Of a stretch of DNA of 40,475 bases, positions 1-6,832 are shown piece after piece. Positions within the stretch are counted from its first letter, which is position 1, and every line of letters starts with the position of its first letter. The notes below the pieces were generated by a model. It was not told where the DNA came from, made no database searches, and worked only from the letters and a program-made list of their open reading frames with translations. A program made the position numbers and the translations under genes. This stretch comes from an uncultured Actinomycetes bacterium (GTDB lineage: Bacteria > Actinomycetota > Acidimicrobiia > Acidimicrobiales > SZUA-35), in assembly GCA_902826025.1 (NCBI GenBank), contig CADEDH010000058.1, positions 1 to 40,475 of the forward strand, in the 5' to 3' direction.

Positions 1-257
1 TGGAAGTTCAACGCCTCCGCAGCATGGTGCCGGGCCAGCGACTCCCGATCCTTCTGCACGAGGAAGAGGATGAGCGGCAGGATGAAACCCCCGGCGAACG
101 GACCGAGGTGGGCCACTGCGGCCAACGCCGTCTGATTGTCGGCCGGTGCCGTCGGCGGCGGCGGTGCGGAGGGGCCCCAGGCGGTGCCGTCCCACCAACG
201 CACGCCGGTGCTGTCGCCGTACCAACCGGGCGGTACCGCAGGAGGATCGAGTCCCAC
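1..257 (-). CDS. DUF2510-DUF4870 small membrane protein (3' end cut by window)
   Basis: Reading the minus strand from a GTG at 257 gives a protein that runs off the left edge. Its N-terminus holds a DUF2510 motif (PPGWYGDSTGVRWWDGTAWG), a short Trp-rich module common at the start of actinobacterial membrane proteins. A Pro-rich linker follows, then the start of a DUF4870/Tic20-like domain: a hydrophobic helix (FAGGFILPLILFLVQ) and the typical RHHAAEALNF sequence. An in-frame TGA upstream limits the start to within about 17 codons; there is no ATG and no good ribosome binding site, so GTG 257 is a best guess. It probably sits in the cytoplasmic membrane; no function is established for the family. 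Confidence 0.8.
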   Translation of the reverse strand, partial: MGLDPPAVPPGWYGDSTGVRWWDGTAWGPSAPPPPTAPADNQTALAAVAHLGPFAGGFILPLILFLVQKDRESLARHHAAEALNF

Positions 258-371
258 GTTGCGCAGCGTACGTTGTGGAAATCCCCGCCGGGGAACGGCC
301 GGCGGTCATAGGCTCCTGGGCATGACAGCTGACGAGGTGGTTGCCTTCCGCCCTGGTGGGGAGGGTCGACC

Positions 372-968
372 GTGCTCGGGCTTGGGCTTCCGGCTGAGGT
401 GACGGCGATCGCCTCGGTGCTCACCGACGCATTCGCCGCCGATCCGGTGGTGGGTTGGATGTTCCCCGAGCCCGAACGCCGCGCCGGGCAGCTGGGCCGG
501 CTGGCTCTGGTGACAGCGCATCGAGGGGTGGCCCACGGGCACGGCTACGTCTGGCGTGGTGCCGGCGTCATCGACGGTGCTGCGATGTGGGCACCCGCCG
601 GAGTGAGCTTCTACGCCGCCGACGACGTGCTCCGCATCACCGACCTGATCACGGCCGCCGATCCGGGGCGAGCGCCGACGGTCCTGGCGGGGCTGGCGCA
701 GATGGTCAGCCATAAACCATCTGAGCCGCATTTCGTGCTGCCGATGATCGGTGTGCGCCCCGACGCCCAGGGCGCCGGCATCGGCCCGGGGCTGATGGCC
801 GGTGTGCTGGAGCACATCGATCGCCTGGGGTGCCTGGCGTACCTCGAATCGTCGAACCCTCGCAACGTCTCCCTGTACCTCCGCCACGGTTTCGAGGTCC
901 TGGCCGAGATCGAGTTGCCCGACGGCGGACCGACGGTCCGGCCGATGCTGCGCCACCCGAGGCGCTAG
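372..968 (+). CDS. GNAT-family N-acetyltransferase
   Basis: A 198-residue protein that probably moves an acetyl group from acetyl-CoA to an unknown amine. The acetyl-CoA-binding segment is visible around residue 125 as VRPDAQGAGIGPGLM, matching the Q/R-x-x-G-x-G/A pyrophosphate loop, followed by LESSNPRNVSLYLRHGFEV, the usual GNAT beta-bulge and C-terminal helix. The N-terminus (ADPVVGWMFPE) is typical of the actinobacterial branch of this family. The start is GTG 372, with a GGGGAGGG ribosome binding site just upstream; an in-frame TGA at 330 excludes a longer protein. It stands alone on this strand, 64 bases before the next gene. The substrate is not predictable. Confidence 0.85.
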   Translation: MLGLGLPAEVTAIASVLTDAFAADPVVGWMFPEPERRAGQLGRLALVTAHRGVAHGHGYVWRGAGVIDGAAMWAPAGVSFYAADDVLRITDLITAADPGRAPTVLAGLAQMVSHKPSEPHFVLPMIGVRPDAQGAGIGPGLMAGVLEHIDRLGCLAYLESSNPRNVSLYLRHGFEVLAEIELPDGGPTVRPMLRHPRR

Positions 969-1032
969 CGACCTACGGCGGATCGACCGGGCCGGTCCGT
1001 CGCCGAGGACAGGGCCGGGCCACACTGGGGAG

Positions 1033-1884
1033 ATGGCCCGACCCGCCGACCGCAATCCCGACAACGTGCCGGGCGACTGGTACGTCGACCTCCGATGCAT
1101 CGACTGCGGTGCCTCGCCCCATGTGGCGCCCGGCCTCATCGACCACGTCGGTAACCGTTGCGTCTTCGTCCGCCAGCCGGTCACCGACAGCGAGATAGTG
1201 CAGGCCTGGCGAGCGGTCGACGTCTGCCCCACCTCGTCGGTCGGAGCCCCCGTGTCGCTGACCCGCCCGCCTCACATCTTCCCGATCGAGGTGGCATCCG
1301 GCGTCTACCTGTGCGGCCACAACAGCCCCGACTCCTACGGGGCCCACTCCTGGCTGGTGACCCGCCCTGGCGGCAACCTCCTGATCGACTCGCCCCGCTA
1401 CACCCGACGCCTGCTACCCGCAATCGACGAGCTGGGCGGCGTGAGCCTGGTCCTGCTCACCCACCGCGACGATGTGGCCGATGCCGAGAAGTGGGCCGAC
1501 CGCTACGGCGCGGAGGTCGTGATCCATCGGGCCGACGCCAGCGCCGCCCCGTTCGCCACCCGCATCGTGGAGGGAACCGAGCCGAGCCAACTGGCCGACG
1601 ACGTGACGGTGGTGCCGGTACCGGGTCACACCCGGGGCTCGGTGGTGTACCTCGTCGACAGCCGGGCCTTCACCGGCGACAGCCTGGCCTGGGACCCGGC
1701 GGCCGGCGATCTCTACGCCTTTCGGGACGCCTGCTGGTACTCGTGGCCCGAGCAGGCCGCCTCACTCCACCGCCTGTCCCGCCACCGCTTCACTCAGTTC
1801 TTCGCCGGCCACGGCCGGTGGAGCCCGCCGTCGACGGCCGACGACATGGCCCGGCGCCTGGCCGCCTACTCCGCCCGCATGTGA
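1033..1884 (+). CDS. Ferredoxin-like domain fused to metallo-beta-lactamase fold protein
   Basis: A 283-residue soluble protein. Residues 1-75 contain four cysteines (C22, C25, C43, C65, the last followed by Pro) spaced as in single [4Fe-4S] ferredoxins. Residues 85-280 are a metallo-beta-lactamase fold: a THRDDVAD loop at 143-150, PGHTRGS with H199, TGDSL with D216, and GH at 259-260. The first metal loop departs from HxHxDH: the second His is Asp (D146) and the His after Asp is Val, so the metal site may bind one metal or differ. Fusions of this kind are annotated as MBL-fold hydrolases of unknown substrate. ATG 1033 follows a good GGGGAG site. Confidence 0.8.
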   Translation: MARPADRNPDNVPGDWYVDLRCIDCGASPHVAPGLIDHVGNRCVFVRQPVTDSEIVQAWRAVDVCPTSSVGAPVSLTRPPHIFPIEVASGVYLCGHNSPDSYGAHSWLVTRPGGNLLIDSPRYTRRLLPAIDELGGVSLVLLTHRDDVADAEKWADRYGAEVVIHRADASAAPFATRIVEGTEPSQLADDVTVVPVPGHTRGSVVYLVDSRAFTGDSLAWDPAAGDLYAFRDACWYSWPEQAASLHRLSRHRFTQFFAGHGRWSPPSTADDMARRLAAYSARM

Positions 1885-1923
1885 CGGGCCCGTAGACGCC
1901 CGAGAGGGCGACATGGTCGTCGG

Positions 1924-2018
1924 CCACCAGTTGTCGCCGATGTCGGAAAGCAGCTCACCCGGGGCAAGTCACCATTGCCGGGCGTAGTCGGAGTCGCTCC
2001 ACCAGTTGTCGCCGATGT
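1924..2018. repeat. 20-bp direct repeat in the gap 1885-2133
   Basis: The 20-mer ccaccagttgtcgccgatgt occurs exactly at 1924-1943 and again at 1999-2018, 75 bases (25 codons) apart. On the minus strand both copies can be read in the same frame as IGDNWW, but a stop lies between them. The gap holds no gene I can recognise; the repeat may be the remains of a duplicated gene end. Confidence 0.7.
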
Positions 2019-2133
2019 AACTGTGCGTCACGCCACGGCGAGCAGGCGCAGCGTGAGGCCGGCGCCGATATTCGCCGGGGCCTTCTCCTGACGACCTGTA
2101 CTGTCGGTCCGGGGGAAGTTAGGGGACGTGCTC

Positions 2134-3384
2134 ATGAGCGAACACGATGTCTTCGCGGTGCCGGCGGTGCCGGCCGAGCGCCGGTGCCGGGCCGCCGAGG
2201 CCGGCTGGCCCGACGGACTGATCGACCGGATGGCGGCCCGGCGCTGGCCCGAGTGGCGCCAGGAGCTGTATCTGGGCCTACCCGACGTGGAGCAGATCCA
2301 GCGGGAAATGGCCGACCTGGAGCGGCTCGACTGGGGCCTTCAGGTGCGGGAGGCCACCTGGGACGACGACGAGCGCATCGCCGATCTGTTCGCCCAGTCA
2401 ACCGAGCGCCTCGGAGACTGGGACCTCACGGTGGAGCGGGGGCCCAACCCCTTCGCCCAGATGCGGCTGCACGAGAACGGCCACGTGAAGGTGGTCGTCG
2501 ACCGGGGGGTGGCGGTGGCGGCGTCGATGTACAGCGGTCGCAGCTCCTGCGTCGGGGGCCAGAAGCTCTCGGTGGGCTGGATCGGGGGGTGGCGGGTACG
2601 CAACGGGATGCACCGCAGCGGCTACGGCAACCTCCTGCTCTGCGCCCCCGAGGCGGCACTGCAGCCGTTCCCGGCCATCCGCTACTGGTACGTGCGCACG
2701 GAGAACGTGAACGCTCTGGGTTTCGTTCAGCACGCCGTGCAGGATCGGATGCCGGAGCCGATCGACAAGCTGACCGCCGCGGTGCACCACTACGACGCGG
2801 TGGCCGCTGCCCGGCCCGACTCCCGGGTCCGGCCGGTAGAGCCCACCGACATCGCACGGTGTGTGGAGCTGGTGAACCGCACCCACCACGGTCTCGACCT
2901 GTTCCGGCCCTACACGGTCGGTTTCCTCGAGGGCCGCCTCGACGACGGGTACTGGGGTCCCAAGCCGTCGTTCGTGGCCCCGGTCTACGGCTGGCCCGAT
3001 CTGCACGTGCTGGAGGACGGGGGCGAGGTGGTGGCCTGCGCCGGCCTGTGGGACCGGGGCCGCGACCTGCGGGAGCAATGGCGGCACCGCACCACGGGCG
3101 AGGAACGGGAGGTCACATCGGCCTGCGTGCTCGATCTCGGGTTCGCCGAAGGTAGAGCCGATGCCATGGCCGCCCTGTTGGGCGACCTGGCGGCCCGGAC
3201 CGCGGCCCTGGGCCGGACCACCCTGGTGGTCGCCCTCGAGTTCCTGCCCGATGTGCAGGGAGCGGTGGCGTGGGCCGAGCCGACGGTCGAGCGACGCCAC
3301 CTGGAGACGATCGTGTTCGGCGAACCCGGCTTCGAGGTCTCGGCCGCAGTCACCCGGCCCTACACCGACCTGGTGTACTGGTGA
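2134..3384 (+). CDS. Probable tandem GNAT-like acetyltransferase
   Basis: A 416-residue protein with two regions of GNAT character. The first spans about residues 70-210 (REATWDDDERIADLFAQS at its start, and a basic Gly-containing stretch GGWRVRNGMHRSGYGNLLL where acetyl-CoA would bind). The second begins near residue 230 with VRPVEPTDIARCVELVNRTH. Neither half keeps a perfect Q/R-x-x-G-x-G/A loop. The start is ATG 2134, seven bases after AGGGGAC; a GTG at 2128 is possible. Its stop overlaps the GTG of the ABC transporter gene (GTGA), so the two are translationally coupled. This hints at a joint role such as modification plus export, but that is inference. Confidence 0.65.
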   Translation: MSEHDVFAVPAVPAERRCRAAEAGWPDGLIDRMAARRWPEWRQELYLGLPDVEQIQREMADLERLDWGLQVREATWDDDERIADLFAQSTERLGDWDLTVERGPNPFAQMRLHENGHVKVVVDRGVAVAASMYSGRSSCVGGQKLSVGWIGGWRVRNGMHRSGYGNLLLCAPEAALQPFPAIRYWYVRTENVNALGFVQHAVQDRMPEPIDKLTAAVHHYDAVAAARPDSRVRPVEPTDIARCVELVNRTHHGLDLFRPYTVGFLEGRLDDGYWGPKPSFVAPVYGWPDLHVLEDGGEVVACAGLWDRGRDLREQWRHRTTGEEREVTSACVLDLGFAEGRADAMAALLGDLAARTAALGRTTLVVALEFLPDVQGAVAWAEPTVERRHLETIVFGEPGFEVSAAVTRPYTDLVYW

Positions 3385-5108
3385 CCGCCACCTACCGCCG
3401 GATCTGGGGGTTCATGGGTGAGTTCCGGGGGCCGATCGCCGGGGCGGTGGCCACGTCGCTCGGGGCGTCGGTGGCCTTCGCCCTGCTGCCGTGGCCGGTG
3501 CGCTACCTGATCGACGACGTGCTGCTGGCCGACCGCAGCGCCCGCCGGGGGGCCGCCGCCGCCCTGGCCTACCTGGGCCTGCAGGCGGTGGCGGCGGTGC
3601 TGATGTCGTGGAGCTTCTACCTGTTCGCCAGGGTGGCGCTGCGGATGATCCACACCCTGCGGGGCCGCATGCTCACCCACCTGCGCACCCTGTCGCTCGG
3701 CTACCACGCCAGCCATTCCACCGGGGAGATGATCTTCCGGTCGATCAACGACGCCCGGTCGATCCAGGACGTGATGATCTTCGGGGTGCAGGCCTGGATC
3801 ATGCCGGTGTTCCAGATAGCCGTGATGGTGGGCCTGATGCTGGCGCTCGACCCGATGCTGACCGTGGTGGCGGTGGCCATCACCCCCCTGCTGTGGTGGA
3901 CGATCAGGCGGCTGACCGGCCGGATCCAGGCCGCCTCGGGGCAGTCCCGGGGCCACCTGGCCGAGCTGACGAGCCTGATCGAGCAGACGTTGGGGTCGAT
4001 GCGGGCGGTCCAGGTGTTCGGGAAGGAGACCGACGAGCACGGCCGGTTCGAGGCCACCAGCAACCGGTTCATCGCCGCCCAGCTGCGGTTCCGGCTGGCC
4101 GAGCAGTCGCTGACCGTGGCCACCATGCTGATCACCGGGATCGGCACGGCCGCCGTGCTGTGGGTGGCGGTGCAGCGGGTGCTGAGTGGGGCGGTGACGG
4201 TGGGCGCGCTGTGGATCTTCCTGTCGTACATGCAGCGGATCTACGAGCTGCTACAGCGCAACCTGGCCACCTTCGGCCTCCTGCAGGACAGCGTGGTGGG
4301 GGTGGGGCGGGCCTTCGCCGTGCTCGACACGCCGCCGGCCATCGCCGACCGGGACGGGGCCGTGGCCCTCGACGGCTTCCACCACTCGATCGACCTCGAC
4401 GACGTGTCGTTGGCCTACGACACGGGCCCTGCCGTGCTCCAGGGAGTGTCGCTGACCGTGCCCCGGGGGGCCACTGTGGCGTTGGTGGGGCCGACCGGGG
4501 CGGGCAAGACGTCGCTGCTCAACGTCGTGCCCCGCCTGTACGACGTGACCGGCGGGGCGGTGCGGATCGACGGGTGCGACGTGCGCGACGTGCAGCTCTC
4601 GTCGCTGCGCGACCTCGTGAGCGTGGTGCCCCAGGAGCCTCTGCTGTTCTCGGGCACGGTGCGCCAGAACATCCGTTACGGGCGCCTCGACGCCAGCGAC
4701 GAGGAGGTGGTGGAGGCCGCCGGCCGGGCCCGGGCCCACGAGTTCATCACGGGCCTGGCCGACGGCTACGACACCGAGGTCGGTGACCGGGGTGGCCGGC
4801 TGTCGCTCGGGCAGCAGCAGCGGATCGCCCTGGCCCGGGCGTTCCTGAAGGACGCGCCGATCCTGTTGCTCGACGAGCCGACGGCGGCGCTCGACGTGGC
4901 CACCGAGGCCGAGCTGATCGCCGGGATGCGCACGCTGATGGAGGGGCGCACGGTGGTGATCGTGGCCCATCGGCTGTCGACCATCCGCCACGCCGACTGC
5001 ATCCACGTCATCGAGGACGGGCGGGTGGTGGAGCAGGGCCGGCACCACGAGCTGCTGGCCCAGGCCGGCGCCTACGCCCGCCTCCACCACGCCCTGACCG
5101 GCGCCTGA
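3381..5108 (+). CDS. ABC exporter, fused membrane and ATPase domains
   Basis: A 575-residue half-transporter of the MsbA/LmrA type (ABC exporter family; works as a dimer). Residues 1-310 form the six-helix membrane domain. The ATPase domain shows Walker A GPTGAGKT at about 370-377, a Q-loop (VVPQEP), the ABC signature near 474, Walker [13 protein letters not shown] near 494 and the switch His in VAHRLST. The signature reads LSLGQ rather than LSGGQ: the third position is Leu, so signature contacts to ATP in that half-site may be weakened. The start GTG 3381 overlaps the stop of the upstream GNAT-like gene. A longer in-frame reading upstream is only a shadow of that gene. The substrate is unknown. 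Confidence 0.9.
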   Translation: MTATYRRIWGFMGEFRGPIAGAVATSLGASVAFALLPWPVRYLIDDVLLADRSARRGAAAALAYLGLQAVAAVLMSWSFYLFARVALRMIHTLRGRMLTHLRTLSLGYHASHSTGEMIFRSINDARSIQDVMIFGVQAWIMPVFQIAVMVGLMLALDPMLTVVAVAITPLLWWTIRRLTGRIQAASGQSRGHLAELTSLIEQTLGSMRAVQVFGKETDEHGRFEATSNRFIAAQLRFRLAEQSLTVATMLITGIGTAAVLWVAVQRVLSGAVTVGALWIFLSYMQRIYELLQRNLATFGLLQDSVVGVGRAFAVLDTPPAIADRDGAVALDGFHHSIDLDDVSLAYDTGPAVLQGVSLTVPRGATVALVGPTGAGKTSLLNVVPRLYDVTGGAVRIDGCDVRDVQLSSLRDLVSVVPQEPLLFSGTVRQNIRYGRLDASDEEVVEAAGRARAHEFITGLADGYDTEVGDRGGRLSLGQQQRIALARAFLKDAPILLLDEPTAALDVATEAELIAGMRTLMEGRTVVIVAHRLSTIRHADCIHVIEDGRVVEQGRHHELLAQAGAYARLHHALTGA

Positions 5109-5220
5109 GACTCGCTCCCCCCCAGGGATGCCGTCGAACTGTGGCGCGACGTGCTGGATTTTGCGCACTGGTGCCACAGATCCCGGGTTCGTTCGGGGGA
5201 CCGCCGGTACTCTGGCAGGC

Positions 5221-5631
5221 ATGGACACCCCGGCCGATGGCGAGCCGAAGAACCAGATAGGTGGGGAGCTGACCGCCTTGCGCTCGGTGGTGCGAGAGCC
5301 GATGGACCACGTGGAGTGCTTCCCGGCCCCGCCGTCGTGCAAGCGGGTGACGTTCACCACCGACGAGGTCACCTCGATGTGCCCCGTCACGGGCCAGCCC
5401 GACTGGTCGACAGTGGCCATCACCTACGAGCCCGACCAGCGTTGCGTGGAGTCGAAGTCGCTCAAGCTGTTCCTGTGGTCGTTCCGTGACCAGCAGATCT
5501 TCGCCGAGGCCCTGGCCGCCGCCATCGCCGCCGAGATCCACCGGGCCGCCGCCCCCCACCGCACCACCGTGATCGTCACCCAGCATGTGCGGGGCGGGAT
5601 CGTCACGGAAGCGACCGCCGAACTGCCGTAG
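5221..5631 (+). CDS. queF: NADPH-dependent 7-cyano-7-deazaguanine reductase QueF
   Basis: A 136-residue enzyme that reduces preQ0 to preQ1 in queuosine biosynthesis. It is the short, single-domain type I form. The catalytic Cys54 and Asp61 sit in TSMCPVTGQPDW, and the QueF motif ESKSLKLFLWSFRD covers residues 78-90, near the positions of Cys55 and Asp62 in the Bacillus enzyme. ATG 5221 gives the family's usual length; an upstream in-frame ATG at 5128 would add 31 unrelated residues. No queC, queD, queE or tgt gene is nearby, so its partners must lie elsewhere or preQ0 is salvaged. Confidence 0.92.
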   Translation: MDTPADGEPKNQIGGELTALRSVVREPMDHVECFPAPPSCKRVTFTTDEVTSMCPVTGQPDWSTVAITYEPDQRCVESKSLKLFLWSFRDQQIFAEALAAAIAAEIHRAAAPHRTTVIVTQHVRGGIVTEATAELP

Positions 5632-5669
5632 GCAGTGCGGCCCCTGTAACAGCCGAGCTGCCCTGACCC

Positions 5670-6731
5670 CTACCAGCGGCAGTCGCCCTGGTAGGGGACC
5701 TGAACGACGGGGTGGCCGTCACTCTCGATGAACGTGGGCACGAGGCAGGCGGTGATCGTCCCGTCGGGTTCGACGATCACCTGGGCCACCGCCGTGGTGG
5801 CACCGGCATCGCTCAGGCGGGGCCACACGAAGTTGCCGAGGCCCCACGCCACGGGCTTTCCGGCGATCGTGTCGAGCGGGTTCAGGCGATGGGAGTGGTG
5901 GCCGAAGATCACGTCGGCCCCGGCGTCGATCATGGCCCGGGCCCGCTCCACGTCGTCGGCCCGGGGCGTGGTGTCGAGCTCCACGCCCCAGTGGATGGCC
6001 ACCACAACCAGGTCGGCCTGGGCCTTGGCCCGTTTCACCGCCTCCACCATGCGCTGGGTGTTGTCGCCGTCGGCCATGCCCGGCCGGCCCGCCCCTGCCA
6101 CCCACGACGGGTCAGGGATCACACCCCCGAATCCGAGCACGGCGATCTTCCAGCCCTTCACCGTGAACAGCGCCGGGGCCTCGGCCTCGGCGTCGTCGCG
6201 GCCCACTCCCACTGGAGCCAGGCCGGCGGCCACCACGTTGGCCCGGGTGTCGACGAGGGCGGCGGGGCCGTAGTCGCCGCTGTGGTTGTTGGCCAGGTTG
6301 GCCACCTCCACCCCGGCCCCCTTCATCACCGGGAGCCCGGCCGGGTCACAGTTGAAGTTGAACTCCTTTGGCACCTCGGCCCCCAGCGCCGACGACGCAC
6401 ATTCCAGGTTGACCACCGTCAGGTCGTCCTTGGTGAACAGATCCTGCAGGCCGGTGAAGGCATAGCCGTACCCCTCGGAGCGGAACGCCGGAATGTAGTT
6501 GGGGTCGAGGTTGGTATCACCGGCCCCGCTGATCACCAGCCGCTGGCGGGCCGCAGCCGCCTCGGTGGCGGGGACCGCTGTGGTCTCAACCGGCGAAGCG
6601 GCCAGATTCTTAACCGGCGCCGTGGCCGCGGGAGCAGAGGCGACCGCGGCGGAGTGGTTCCCGCTCGCCCCTGCCCAGGCGACGACCAGACCCCCGCACA
6701 ACGCCAGGAGTAGGAGCACCTGTCTGTGCAT
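5670..6731 (-). CDS. CapA-family metallophosphatase-like secreted protein
   Basis: A 353-residue protein of the CapA/PgsA family (calcineurin-like phosphoesterase fold), named after the poly-gamma-glutamate capsule factor CapA. An N-terminal hydrophobic stretch (QVLLLLALCGGLVVAWAG) looks like a signal peptide or anchor, followed by an Ala/Thr-rich linker to about residue 65. Family motifs follow in order: GAGDTNLD, NLECASS, LANNHSGDYG, HWGVE and FGHHSHRLNP, which carry the presumed metal ligands. The reading frame stays open far upstream, across a neighbouring gene, but that part is a GC-rich shadow; ATG 6729-6731 puts the signal peptide at the start. No capsule synthesis genes are adjacent, so its substrate is unclear. 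Confidence 0.85.
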   Translation of the reverse strand: MHRQVLLLLALCGGLVVAWAGASGNHSAAVASAPAATAPVKNLAASPVETTAVPATEAAAARQRLVISGAGDTNLDPNYIPAFRSEGYGYAFTGLQDLFTKDDLTVVNLECASSALGAEVPKEFNFNCDPAGLPVMKGAGVEVANLANNHSGDYGPAALVDTRANVVAAGLAPVGVGRDDAEAEAPALFTVKGWKIAVLGFGGVIPDPSWVAGAGRPGMADGDNTQRMVEAVKRAKAQADLVVVAIHWGVELDTTPRADDVERARAMIDAGADVIFGHHSHRLNPLDTIAGKPVAWGLGNFVWPRLSDAGATTAVAQVIVEPDGTITACLVPTFIESDGHPVVQVPYQGDCRW

Positions 6732-6832
6732 CGGAGGGAGTATGCCCCGACTCCCCCACGATCTGGTGTCCCCGCCGTCGTAGGTGACGGGCCTGGGCCC
6801 CCGATCGGAATGAGCGGGACGAGCAGGGCGCC

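Noticed and set aside
322..402. ATG 322 and a 26-codon frame before the GNAT gene, as a possible frameshifted N-terminus
   Set aside because: GTG 372 has a good ribosome binding site and gives a normal family length, so a frameshift is not needed.
2030..2135. A small minus-strand ORF (about 37 codons) ending LTLRLLAVA
   Set aside because: No ribosome binding site or homology visible, and it overlaps the start of the GNAT-like gene.
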